In this document: piece by piece, positions 18,254 to 27,163 of the stretch
How positions within the stretch are numbered: position 1 is the first letter of the stretch
Layout: the number at the start of each line of letters is the position of its first letter
Assembly (NCBI GenBank): GCA_903933805.1
Contig: CAIZLM010000072.1
Location: forward strand, 50,496-114,495
Direction: 5' to 3'
DNA from: an uncultured Bacteroidota bacterium
GTDB lineage: Bacteria; Bacteroidota; Bacteroidia; Chitinophagales; Saprospiraceae
DNA: 64,000 nucleotides
The notes under the pieces: model-generated
Told to the model about the DNA's origin: nothing
The model's input: only the letters and a program-made list of their open reading frames with translations
The model's database searches: none
Program-made: the position numbers and the translations under genes

Positions 18254-20284
18254 ATGAAATTTAATTTTTTCTGTACTGCCCTGTTGTCTTGTTGGTCAAT
18301 CGGCCTACACGCGCAAATCAGCTTGGATACGTTGCCCGATGGCGCACTGCATCCAATCGTCATCACGGCTCAATTTGCCCCCACTGACATTCGTCAAACG
18401 GTGAGTTCCGTGCGGGTACTCAACAGAAAAACAATCGAAAATCGTGCCGCAGTCAACCTCGAAGAGCTGCTTCAAACCGAGCCAAATATCCGGCTTAGCC
18501 AAGATGCACTGCTCGGCAGCAGTTTGAGTGTGAATGGCTTGCGCGGTGAAAATGTAAAAATATTGGTGGACGGCGTGCCGGTGGTCGGGCGATTGAATGG
18601 CAGTGTTGATGCCGGCCAGTTGCCCTTGGGTGCTGTACAACAAGTCGAAATCATTGAGGGCGCTCAATCACTCCTCTATGGCTCCGAAGCCTCCGCCGGG
18701 GTCGTCAACTTGGTCACCCGTAAAAGTCAACCCCACCGTTTCGAAGCGGAAGCCAATACGCAATTGGAAAGCAATGGCTACCGAAATCTGCAGGGCCGCG
18801 CTGGGGCGCGCATGGGAAAATTTCTCCTCCAACTGACAGGCAACCAATTGGATTTTCAGCCGGCCACCGATACTGCCCAAGGACGTGACCAACTTTGGAA
18901 CCCCAAAACACAAACCGCTGGAAGAGCCTTATTGCGCTTCTCGCCCTCCGACAAGCTCGATATCAGGCTTTCCGGCGGTCTTTTTACCGAAAAAGTTGAC
19001 AATGTAGGCGATCTTCGGCGACTGCAGTACAAACCATACGCCTTTGACGATTACTACAACACCCAGCGCTCCGATGCTACGTTGCATGGCGAAGGATGGG
19101 CTCGCGGCCGCCTCTTTTGGCAAACAACCGTTGGCTGGAATAAATTTGACCGGATAAAAAACACCTATCGTTTTGATGCCCAAGAAGAAACGAAATCTCT
19201 GTTGGAGGGAGAACAAGACACTTCCGCTGCCATGGGGTTGCTCGCCCGCGCCACACTGGCCAGCGATCGGCAAAACCACCGTTGGAATTATCTTGTGGGA
19301 ATTGAAAACTACACTGAAGTAGCCCAAGGCGTGCGGATCGTTGACACGACCGCGACCAATCCCGGGCGCGCAACGGGAAATGATCTGGCACTTTTTGCCA
19401 GTGCAAAATCTGTGTTTTTTGAAAAAAAACTGACCTTACAAGGCGGTGCACGTTGGACACAAAACCAGCTTTTCGGCGCAGCCATCACACCTTCTCTCTG
19501 GATGCTGTGGCGGCCTGCTACCCAGTGGCAAGTTCGTGTTTGCTATGCCAAAGGCTTCCGTTCGCCCGGACTGAAAGAATTGTATTTTAACTTTATTGAC
19601 ATCAACCACTACGTGGTAGGAAGCAGGGACTTGGTTCCTGAACATTCTGACAACCTACGGGGAGAAATAACCTGGCGCAAAGAAAACGATTCGAACAACT
19701 CGTCGATCGGGATTACGGCATCAGGGTTTTACAACAAAGTACGGGACCGTATTATCCTCTCCGAATTTGGCGCTACACAATACCGATACGCCAACCTCAG
19801 CCGTTGGGAAACAACCGGAGGAAGCCTTGGATTCAATGCGACACTGGGCGAATGGCTTCGATTCAGGTCAGACCTCGTGATGACGGGTTTTTTCAACGCC
19901 TATTCCGAAAACATTGACTCCCTGAAAATGCTGAACTGGTCGCCTGATTGGGTCAACGACCTGACAATTTCATTTTTTAAACAGCGGGGAAGCCTCAGTG
20001 TCTGGCACAAAATGACCGGGCTAACACCGTACTTTTTCGAAGAAAACGGCCAAGTAATTCAAGGGGAATCAGAAGGTTGGAACCTGCTGAATGCCGCTGT
20101 TGGTGGAAGTTTTTTCAATAAAAAAGTACGCGTAAATGCCGGCGTAAAAAACATCCTCAATACCCGTCAAATTCGCTCAGGAGCTCGCGACATTGTGGGC
20201 CACACAGAGGGCGATTTCAGGCCGGTGCACTGGGGAAGAACCTTTTTTGCCACCGCAATTTTGTCGATAAATTCCAAATCTTAA
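18254..20284 (+). CDS. TonB-dependent outer-membrane receptor, HmuR/heme type
   Basis: A 676-residue outer-membrane receptor that imports its ligand with TonB energy. A signal peptide (to about residue 21) precedes a TonB-box-like PIVITA and the plug domain (VSSVRVLNRKTIENRAAVNL ... VKILVDGVPVVGRLNG ... IEIIEG-like, YGSEASAGVVNLVTR). The beta-barrel carries FRSPGLKELYFNF (from residue 435) and a histidine (His452, NHYVV) just before SRDLVPEHSDN. Known heme/hemoglobin receptors have FRAP and NPDL boxes with a functional histidine between them, and this fits closely except that NPDL reads SRDL. With the HmuY-like gene upstream, a heme uptake pair is the best reading. Confidence 0.85.
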   Translation: MKFNFFCTALLSCWSIGLHAQISLDTLPDGALHPIVITAQFAPTDIRQTVSSVRVLNRKTIENRAAVNLEELLQTEPNIRLSQDALLGSSLSVNGLRGENVKILVDGVPVVGRLNGSVDAGQLPLGAVQQVEIIEGAQSLLYGSEASAGVVNLVTRKSQPHRFEAEANTQLESNGYRNLQGRAGARMGKFLLQLTGNQLDFQPATDTAQGRDQLWNPKTQTAGRALLRFSPSDKLDIRLSGGLFTEKVDNVGDLRRLQYKPYAFDDYYNTQRSDATLHGEGWARGRLFWQTTVGWNKFDRIKNTYRFDAQEETKSLLEGEQDTSAAMGLLARATLASDRQNHRWNYLVGIENYTEVAQGVRIVDTTATNPGRATGNDLALFASAKSVFFEKKLTLQGGARWTQNQLFGAAITPSLWMLWRPATQWQVRVCYAKGFRSPGLKELYFNFIDINHYVVGSRDLVPEHSDNLRGEITWRKENDSNNSSIGITASGFYNKVRDRIILSEFGATQYRYANLSRWETTGGSLGFNATLGEWLRFRSDLVMTGFFNAYSENIDSLKMLNWSPDWVNDLTISFFKQRGSLSVWHKMTGLTPYFFEENGQVIQGESEGWNLLNAAVGGSFFNKKVRVNAGVKNILNTRQIRSGARDIVGHTEGDFRPVHWGRTFFATAILSINSKS

Positions 20285-20290
20285 CGGTAT

Positions 20291-20689
20291 TTACACCGAC
20301 TGACACAATTCCACCAGCACACCGTTGCTGGATTTTGGGTGTAAAAAAGCCACCAATTTGTTGTCAGCTCCCAGCTTTGGCACACGATTTAGCACCACAA
20401 AACCCTCGCCCTCTAAACGCAGTATTTCCGCATGGATATCCACCACCTCAAAAGCGATGTGGTGGATGCCCTCTCCGCGTTTTTCAATAAATTTTGCAAC
20501 AGCACTTTCAGGATCACTGGCTTCTAATAACTCAATTTTGCTGTCTCCAATGCGAAAAAAAGACGTCGAAACATGTTCGCTTTCCACTCTTTCCACTTTA
20601 TAGTGTGGTGTTCCAAGCAGGCGGGCAAACAACTCATTGCTTTCCGCCATATTCTTTACGGCTATACCGATGTGGTCAATTTTAAACAT
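20291..20689 (-). CDS. mce: Methylmalonyl-CoA epimerase
   Basis: Interconverts R- and S-methylmalonyl-CoA, linking propionyl-CoA and succinyl-CoA metabolism. It has 132 residues, a normal length for this vicinal-oxygen-chelate fold. Metal-site residues are visible in FKIDHIGIAV, GIHHIAFEV and the C-terminal VLVELCQ. Substrate-site patterns SKIELLE and LHPKSSNGVLVEL fit mce rather than glyoxalase. The ATG at 20689 gives the family N-terminus; an upstream extension has no family match. The gene converges on the TonB receptor with only a 6-bp gap. The mutase genes are not in the window. Confidence 0.93.
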   Translation of the reverse strand: MFKIDHIGIAVKNMAESNELFARLLGTPHYKVERVESEHVSTSFFRIGDSKIELLEASDPESAVAKFIEKRGEGIHHIAFEVVDIHAEILRLEGEGFVVLNRVPKLGADNKLVAFLHPKSSNGVLVELCQSV

Positions 20690-20738
20690 GTAGGCTGTGA
20701 TTAAATTGATGTTGGTGTTGTATTTGGTTGATTGCAAT

Positions 20739-20769
20739 CACACTGCATGCACAACCACTTTGTGTTGAC
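20739..20769 (+). repeat. 31-bp repeat, copy 1
   Basis: This 31-bp block (core CATGCACAACCACTTTGTG) recurs in reverse orientation at 42545-42575 with one mismatch. Both copies are near a TTTGRTTGATTGCAA block (14/15), and both lie upstream of gene starts. This one is 50 bp upstream of mce. Confidence 0.7.
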
Positions 20770-20819
20770 GCTACATCCTTTGTTGGTATAACTGAGTGGT
20801 AGTGGAACGACCCTGTACC

Positions 20820-21488
20820 TCACTGTCCAAAGACATACTGGACAATATTGGCGCCCATTTGCAAAGCCTTGTTTCTGAGTTCTTGTGGATCGTTGTGCAC
20901 ATCGTCCCAACCATCGCCTAAATCTGTTTCAAAGTCATAATAACAAACCAATCGGCCCTGCCACAGGAGTCCAAACCCTTGGGGCGCCTTGCCATCGTGC
21001 TCGTGAATTTTGGGCAATCCGTTGTTGAACGGGTATTTCTGGTGATAAATAGGATGGGCGAAAGGCAATTCAACAAAGTCAAGTTCTGGAAATACTTTTT
21101 TCATGGTTGGCCGCACAAAAGGATCTAATCCAAAATCATCGTTGAGGAGTAAGAACCCTCCTCCTTCCAAGTAGGCACGCATGTTGCGGGCCTCCAAGTC
21201 GCTGAAAAGCATGTTGCCATGTCCCGTTGCGTACACCATCGGGTAATTGAATATTTCAGCACTTCCGGGCTCTACGGTGCCGTATTCAAGGTCAAAATTG
21301 GTGTGCAGGTTGTCGTTGCAGAACTTTGCGAGGTTCTTCAACGAGTTTACATCGTTGTACCAGTCGCCACCACCACTGTATTTGAGCAACGCGAGTTTCA
21401 AGGTCGGCGGTGGCGTATCAGCGGTTGGCCTGTTGAAAGAGAACGCCGCGGCAAAAAAGAAACAAAAAGAGAGCAGGATATAGCGCAT
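20820..21488 (-). CDS. DUF4159 domain protein, exported
   Basis: An approximately 222-residue protein with an N-terminal signal (MRYILLSFCFFFAAAFSF) and a DUF4159 domain, which has a class-I glutamine-amidotransferase-like fold and unknown function. Visible blocks are LKYSGGGDWYND, FNYPMVYATGHGNMLFSD, LEGGGFLLLNDDFG and FVRPTMKKVFPE. Starts at 21500 (ATG) or 21503 (TTG) would add four or five residues; 21488 gives the cleanest signal peptide. It lies just downstream of the M3 peptidase gene on the same strand, so the two are probably cotranscribed. Confidence 0.85.
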   Translation of the reverse strand: MRYILLSFCFFFAAAFSFNRPTADTPPPTLKLALLKYSGGGDWYNDVNSLKNLAKFCNDNLHTNFDLEYGTVEPGSAEIFNYPMVYATGHGNMLFSDLEARNMRAYLEGGGFLLLNDDFGLDPFVRPTMKKVFPELDFVELPFAHPIYHQKYPFNNGLPKIHEHDGKAPQGFGLLWQGRLVCYYDFETDLGDGWDDVHNDPQELRNKALQMGANIVQYVFGQ

Positions 21489-21512
21489 GAAATGAGTCAT
21501 CAATGGTTAAAA

Positions 21513-23237
21513 TCAAAAATTGGAGTCGTCTATCTGGTCAAAAAAACGTTGAATATCACCCACGACACTTTCAAGACACCCTTCCTCGAAAGGAGAGCGG
21601 AGGTTGGCCAACTGAAGCAATTCGAGGAATGAACGACTGCCGCCCGCCGCACAGAGCCGCAGGTAATCGCCCCAAGCATCGGTGTGGTTCTGGCGATCTT
21701 TGATCCAGAACTGAAAAGCACATATTTGAGCCAATGTGTAATCAATGTAATAGAATGGTGATTGGAAGATGTGGTTCTGTTTTTGCCAGAAGCGCCCGGC
21801 TTGCAGGTGGGCGTTGTCATGGTTGTCGCGGTGGGGCAGGTAGGTTTTTTCAAGCGTACGCCACACATTGTTTCGTTCTTCCGGGGTCATTTCTGGGTGC
21901 TCGTACACAATATGCTGGAACTCGTCCACTGCCACACCATAAGGAATAAATTGAATACTCCTGGCCATGTGCATGAAATGGTATTTTTCCACCTGATCGC
22001 CAAAAAAGAGCTGCATCCATGGCCAAGTAAAAAACTCCATGCTCATGGAGTGAATTTCCGCAGCTTCATACGTGGGCCATTGATATTCTTCAAAGGAGAA
22101 ATGCCGGCTGCTCCACACCTGAAATGCGTGTCCCGCCTCGTGGGTCAGCACATCAATGTCGTCGCTGGTACCATTGAAATTGGAAAAAATAAAAGGCGCC
22201 TCGTATTGGCTGATATAGGTACAATAACCTCCGGTGGCCTTACCATCGCGGTTGACGAGGTCCATCAGGTTGGCCTGCTGCATCAACTGAAAAAACTGGT
22301 CGGTTTCGGGGCTAAGGGCATGGTACATATTGCCGGCGTTGGCTACAATTTCTTCGGGCTGACCAATTGGCTTTGGATTGCCGGTGGGATATTTATAGTC
22401 TTCGTCGAAGTACTGTAAGGCTTCAATGCCCAACCGTTTGCGCTGACGTTCGTACAAATTGGAGACCATCGGAACGATTACCTCCCGCACTTGTTTTCGG
22501 AAATTGGCCACCATATCGGGGGTGTAGTCGGAGCGACGCATCCGTGCATACCCGACTTCGACGAAGTTGTTAAAGCCCAATTTTTGGGCAATTTCATGGC
22601 GGATACCCACCATTTTATCGAAGGTGTCCTCTATGTTGTCAGCATTTTGGGCATAAAAAGCCCACTTTGCTTCTGCCGCTTTTTGCCGGATCCCGCGGTC
22701 GCTGGATATTTCAAAAGGTGCTAGGCTGCTGAGGTTATAGGGCACTCCGTTGAACTCAATTTTAGCCTGCGCCTTTATTTTCGTGTATGCGGTGATGAGC
22801 GCGTTTTCTGCCTGCAAAAGCGGCAAAATAGCCGGCTTGAATGTTTTGAGCGCCAAATTGGCCAAGGTAAACAACTGTTTCCCGAGTTTTTCCTCGAGTT
22901 CAACACGGAATGGAGACTGCAACAGCGCCTGATAAAACCGATTGTTCAGCGCCTCAAAAGCAGGTATTGTTTCATCAAAATACTGATTCTCCGATTCATA
23001 AAAAGGATCCTCTGTGTTGGAAGTATGCCGTACCAAGCAAAGGTTGTACATCGAACCGAAAGCATCTCGCACCTCATTCAATTGATCCAGGCATCTAAGT
23101 TGCGCTTCCGCCGAACTACCCTGCTCAAATGACGCCAAGTGAAGGTCAAAAGATGCGGTGACGACTGCTATATCCGGACGAGTATATTGAAACGATTCAA
23201 ATGAACTCGGTACTGTTTGATGATTTTCTTGATTCAT
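21513..23237 (-). CDS. M3 family oligoendopeptidase
   Basis: A zinc metallopeptidase of the thimet oligopeptidase/PepF clan that cleaves short peptides in the cytosol. It has 574 residues from ATG at 23237. The active-site helix reads DVLTHEAGHAFQVW (HExxH), with the third zinc ligand in YEAAEIHSMSMEFF. Longer upstream reading frame sequence exists, but it lacks family similarity and overlaps a -7 promoter box, so I reject it. The DUF4159 gene follows about 25 bp downstream. Confidence 0.93.
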   Translation of the reverse strand: MNQENHQTVPSSFESFQYTRPDIAVVTASFDLHLASFEQGSSAEAQLRCLDQLNEVRDAFGSMYNLCLVRHTSNTEDPFYESENQYFDETIPAFEALNNRFYQALLQSPFRVELEEKLGKQLFTLANLALKTFKPAILPLLQAENALITAYTKIKAQAKIEFNGVPYNLSSLAPFEISSDRGIRQKAAEAKWAFYAQNADNIEDTFDKMVGIRHEIAQKLGFNNFVEVGYARMRRSDYTPDMVANFRKQVREVIVPMVSNLYERQRKRLGIEALQYFDEDYKYPTGNPKPIGQPEEIVANAGNMYHALSPETDQFFQLMQQANLMDLVNRDGKATGGYCTYISQYEAPFIFSNFNGTSDDIDVLTHEAGHAFQVWSSRHFSFEEYQWPTYEAAEIHSMSMEFFTWPWMQLFFGDQVEKYHFMHMARSIQFIPYGVAVDEFQHIVYEHPEMTPEERNNVWRTLEKTYLPHRDNHDNAHLQAGRFWQKQNHIFQSPFYYIDYTLAQICAFQFWIKDRQNHTDAWGDYLRLCAAGGSRSFLELLQLANLRSPFEEGCLESVVGDIQRFFDQIDDSNF

Positions 23238-23266
23238 AACAACGGTAAAAATAGCGGAAAGTGCGA

Positions 23267-23274
23267 CAAAAGTA
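23267..23274 (-). promoter_or_regulatory. Bacteroidota -7 box for the M3 peptidase gene
   Basis: TACTTTTG on the minus strand, 30 bp upstream of the ATG at 23237. No TTTG was found at the expected -33 distance. It supports the shorter gene start. Confidence 0.4.
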
Positions 23275-23460
23275 ACGAAGCTTTGGAGATGGAATGACCC
23301 ACCACCATTTTTTTGACATGAAAACGCATAAATGGCCTGGTTGTTTTGCAACCATGATACCTTCTAGGACGCTTTCGTCAGCGCAATACCCATATTCCCA
23401 GGTTTAGTGGGTGACATGATCACCGGGAAGGCTGATTTCCCTTTTGTTAGGCAGCAGAGG

Positions 23461-23525
23461 GACGAAATATGGGACATGTTAAACGACCAACAACGCGAAA
23501 AAAGGAAATCCGGACCAATACATCG
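23461..23525 (+). repeat. Intergenic repeat family 2, copy 1
   Basis: About 65 bp that align with 34016-34080 (27 of the first 36 bases identical, sharing the run AACAACGC). The similarity extends weakly both ways. It is unrelated to the MITE family. Neither copy has a protein-like frame I recognise. Confidence 0.6.
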
Positions 23526-23744
23526 CAGTAATAAGTCACTGGGTGACATACTATGGCTGGCAGTTTGAAAAGTTATTTGACAAAAACTCAGTAGTTTTAT
23601 GCCCAATTATCACCTAACCAAAGGATTGCCCATAAAAACGAGGCGGCAACTGCGGTGCGGTTGTCTCGTTGGAAGTTTAGTATATTCCTGTGCTCTTAAA
23701 CCCTTGGCGCCACGCCACTGTTAATCTGGCACAGGCAAAGTGGA

Positions 23745-26700
23745 ATGGCAAAAGTAACCAAACAGATTTTTCAAACCCACAACCCAACCCGTTGGCAGCG
23801 GTTTAAATGGGGCTTCAGACTGATGCTCTTACTCTTGGTGTTGCCAGTTGTCGCTGTCACCATTGCCATTCGAACAGCCCATATCCCCCCTGCCCCCATC
23901 ATGCCGGGGCAGGAATTCAGGGCGTTACCCAAGACTCCCCAAGTCCAACGTTATGATACCGAAGCCTTTGGAGGGTTCGAGAAATTCATTGCGGAAAAAC
24001 CGGTAGCTGTTGTGGACACCGCAACATTTAAATCCGACAGCCTGGGCATACGCGCAGCATTTTTCCCCGCGGCAACACCTCAAACGTTGCAATCCCTTCA
24101 AAAGCATGTTCGCAAGCTCAATCTCATTCTACCTGATTGGTTTTTTTTAGATCCGACCGGAGATTCACTGATCGTGAACTGGGACTCTACGGCCTTTCAG
24201 TGTATCAAGGCATCAGGCGTAAAAACAATGCCGACCCTCACCAACACGGTGAACGGAATACGCCTACACGACGTGCTACACCGCGTTCTATACGACAACG
24301 CAAAGCAAAAAAAACTCATCCTAGATCTACTGCATATCGTTCAAAAACAAGGATTTGCAGGTATTTGTATGGACTGGCAAAGTACCAACAACCGCGAAAA
24401 AAAGCGTATGATCAAGTTCCAAAGGAACCTCTATCATACATTTAAGACAAACAAGCTATTGGTCGCCCAAACAATCAGGCCTTTTGAAAAGCACCGAGAT
24501 TATAAAAATATTGCACGATACAATGACTACCTTTTCTTGCAAGCGGACAGCCAGCACAACGCAGAAACAGAACCCGGGCCAATCAGTGGACAGCGGTGGG
24601 TTCAGGCGGTGGTGAGCCGAACCGTCCGTGATGTTCCGCCACAGAAAGTGGTGCTCTGCATCGGCGGATTCGGGTTCGACTGGCCATTGGGGGGAGTTGG
24701 AACCAAAATTACCTACCAACAGGCATTGAGCATCGCCCAAAAAAACAAGGGCAATATTATTTTCGACTCCAGTTCCTACAACCTCTTTTTCAGCTATTCC
24801 GATGAAAAAAAACAAGTAAGAACTGTCCACTTTACCGACGCCGCCACCCAGTTTAATACCCTGCGCTTTGCCACTGAATACGGACTGGCCGGCACCGCTC
24901 TTGGGGGTATCGGATCAGAAGACAGTAGAATCTGGAGTTTCTACAACCGGCCCACGAATAAGGCTTTTTCACGGCATTTCAACATGGCGGCATTCGACTA
25001 CGTTGAAAGCCTACAAGCTGTAGACTTTATGGGTGAAGGAGAAATTCTGGATGCCGTGTCCTCGCCTACCCCCGGACGCATCAACACGGTGATGGATACC
25101 ACGTGTATGCTGATTACCAAACAGCAATACGAGATCCTTCCTTCCATGTACGTCATCCGTAAATGGGGCAAAACGACGGAAAAAAAAGTAGCACTCACCT
25201 TTGATAACGGACCCAACCCCATCTACACGCCTCAGATACTGGATATTCTGGATAAGTACCACGTCGTGGCCAACTTCTTTGTCGTTGGAATGGAAGCACA
25301 AAACAACATTCCGCTGGTAAAAAGAATATCCTTCGCCGGGCATGAACTAAGCAATCATACCTACTCCAACCCGGATATATCGACCGTGGGTACACAGCGG
25401 GCACTGCTAGAAATGGATGCAACACGGTTGTTGCTGGAAGCCATTACCGGCAAAAGTACCACCATGTTGCGCCCCCCCATCCATACCAGTCCGGAGACCA
25501 TGGAAGAGCTCTCCTTCATAGCATTGGGCCGATCCCGAAATTACCTCACCATCGGAGCCCTAAACAACCCGCTCGACTGGCAACCCAACATCAGCGCTGA
25601 CAGTATTGTTGCCCGGGTAATACGCGACCAAAACCTGGGCAATATCCTGGTATTGCACGATGGTGGTGGCAATAGAAGCGCAACCGTGAAAGCACTGCCC
25701 AGCATCATCGAATACTTCCTGCAAAATGGATACACCTTTACAACAGTCGCTGATCTGATGGGCAAAACCCGTGACGAAGTCATGCCACCTGTACCCCACT
25801 ACCAAGACAACTACCTCCTGCGGTTCAATTCTGCAGTAGCAGAAACAGGCTACTATGGTCGCAAATTATTTTACGGTTTACTCCTGCTTTTCCTGCTCCT
25901 GGGAACGCTCAGGATGGGTGTTATTTTGGTGTTTTCTTTCTTGGAAAGAAGGCTTGAGTTGCGAACAACGCACTTGCCCTTCACAACACCACCCTTTGTT
26001 TCCATTATAGTACCGGCTTACAATGAAGAAGTGAACGCGGTGGGATCGCTCCACAACCTACTGCGCTGCAATTATCCCAATTTCAACATCATTTTTGTGA
26101 ACGATGGCAGCAAAGACCGCACCCTCGACAGCGTACGAAACGTATTCACCAACCATCCAAGGGTAACGATTCTAGACAAACCCAATGGGGGAAAAGCATC
26201 CGCCCTGAGCCACGGCATCGCGTCAACAGATGCCGACTTTGTTGTTTGTATTGATGCCGACACCAAATTAAGACCCGATGGCATCGGGCTATTGATGCAA
26301 CATTTTTCCGATGAAACAGTGGGCGCCGTAGCAGGAAAAGTGAAGGTTGGCAATGACAGAAACATCCTGACACACTGGCAAAGTATCGAGTACACCACCA
26401 GTCAGAACATCGATCGAATGGCTTTCGCCTATTTCAATGCCATCACCGTCGTACCGGGCGCCGTTGGCGCTTTCCGTCAAAAAGCCCTCCAAGCTGCCGG
26501 AGGATTTACCTCCGACACCTTAGCCGAAGACTGTGACATCACCCTGCGAATACTGCGCTGTGGGTATAAAATCAACCATGAAAACAGCGCTGTTGCCCTC
26601 ACGGAAGTGCCTGAGACACTGAAACAGTTCATGAAGCAACGATTCCGGTGGACCTTCGGCGTCATGCAATCATGCTGGAAAAATAGGGACGCCCTGCTCA

Positions 26701-27062
26701 ACACTCGGTACAAAAATCTGGGGTTTGTGGCATTGCCAGACTTGCTGTTGTTCCGGTACACAATTCCACTTTTTGCGCCCTTTGCCGATGGTCTGATGAT
26801 TGTAGGAGCGCTAACAGGGAGCGCACAAGAGATGGGCTGGTACTATGCGTTGTTTCTATTGATCGATATCCTCCTGGCTACAGTGGCATTTCTTTTTGAA
26901 AAAGAAAGCCTGTGGAAGCTCATCTGGATTGTGCCACAACGCTTGGTTTATAGGTGGCTCTTGCTGATTGTGCTGTTCCAAACTTTTGGCAAAGCCCTGA
27001 AGGGAGAACTACAGCATTGGGGCGTACTGAAAAGAACAGGAAATGTACACGAAACAGCATAA
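23745..27062 (+). CDS. GH18-like / NodB-like / GT2 triple-domain membrane protein
   Basis: A 1105-residue inner-membrane protein. After an N-terminal membrane helix (about 25-44) come a GH18-like domain (about 95-400), a NodB polysaccharide-deacetylase-like domain (about 478-665), a membrane helix (about 705-730), a GT2 domain (about 750-985) and three C-terminal helices. GT2 is intact: VCIDADT (Asp837, Asp839), EDCD (Glu928, Asp929) and QRFRW (965-969), as in processive hexosamine or glucan synthases. The GH18 active-site strand reads GICMDWQ, with Gln212 in place of the catalytic Glu. NodB reads TFDNGP (Asn488 for the metal Asp) and HTYSNP (Asn542 for the second metal His); RPPI replaces RxPY. 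Both hydrolase domains are therefore probably inactive. It is followed by a secreted alpha-amylase. Confidence 0.9.
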   Translation: MAKVTKQIFQTHNPTRWQRFKWGFRLMLLLLVLPVVAVTIAIRTAHIPPAPIMPGQEFRALPKTPQVQRYDTEAFGGFEKFIAEKPVAVVDTATFKSDSLGIRAAFFPAATPQTLQSLQKHVRKLNLILPDWFFLDPTGDSLIVNWDSTAFQCIKASGVKTMPTLTNTVNGIRLHDVLHRVLYDNAKQKKLILDLLHIVQKQGFAGICMDWQSTNNREKKRMIKFQRNLYHTFKTNKLLVAQTIRPFEKHRDYKNIARYNDYLFLQADSQHNAETEPGPISGQRWVQAVVSRTVRDVPPQKVVLCIGGFGFDWPLGGVGTKITYQQALSIAQKNKGNIIFDSSSYNLFFSYSDEKKQVRTVHFTDAATQFNTLRFATEYGLAGTALGGIGSEDSRIWSFYNRPTNKAFSRHFNMAAFDYVESLQAVDFMGEGEILDAVSSPTPGRINTVMDTTCMLITKQQYEILPSMYVIRKWGKTTEKKVALTFDNGPNPIYTPQILDILDKYHVVANFFVVGMEAQNNIPLVKRISFAGHELSNHTYSNPDISTVGTQRALLEMDATRLLLEAITGKSTTMLRPPIHTSPETMEELSFIALGRSRNYLTIGALNNPLDWQPNISADSIVARVIRDQNLGNILVLHDGGGNRSATVKALPSIIEYFLQNGYTFTTVADLMGKTRDEVMPPVPHYQDNYLLRFNSAVAETGYYGRKLFYGLLLLFLLLGTLRMGVILVFSFLERRLELRTTHLPFTTPPFVSIIVPAYNEEVNAVGSLHNLLRCNYPNFNIIFVNDGSKDRTLDSVRNVFTNHPRVTILDKPNGGKASALSHGIASTDADFVVCIDADTKLRPDGIGLLMQHFSDETVGAVAGKVKVGNDRNILTHWQSIEYTTSQNIDRMAFAYFNAITVVPGAVGAFRQKALQAAGGFTSDTLAEDCDITLRILRCGYKINHENSAVALTEVPETLKQFMKQRFRWTFGVMQSCWKNRDALLNTRYKNLGFVALPDLLLFRYTIPLFAPFADGLMIVGALTGSAQEMGWYYALFLLIDILLATVAFLFEKESLWKLIWIVPQRLVYRWLLLIVLFQTFGKALKGELQHWGVLKRTGNVHETA

Positions 27063-27086
27063 TACGATGTTCATAACAGGGTATTC

Positions 27087-27119
27087 TTTGCCGGATGGCA
27101 TTTTATATTCTTATATTTG
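27087..27119 (+). promoter_or_regulatory. Bacteroidota -33/-7 promoter of the alpha-amylase gene
   Basis: TTTG (27087-27090), 21 bp spacer, TATATTTG (27112-27119). Both boxes match the Bacteroides consensus exactly. Transcription would begin near 27125, giving a leader of about 40 nt before ATG 27164. Confidence 0.75.
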
Positions 27120-27163
27120 CCCATAACTTCCTACCGCAATTTAATAAATTTCTACCTGTCACT

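Larger units (their letters stand above)
23238..23744. other. Intergenic region with family-2 repeat
   Basis: A 507-bp region between divergent genes. It holds the -7 box of the M3 gene, the family-2 repeat (23461-23525) and flanking copies of GGGTGACAT near 23409 and 23543, some within small palindromes. I see no gene in it. Confidence 0.5.
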
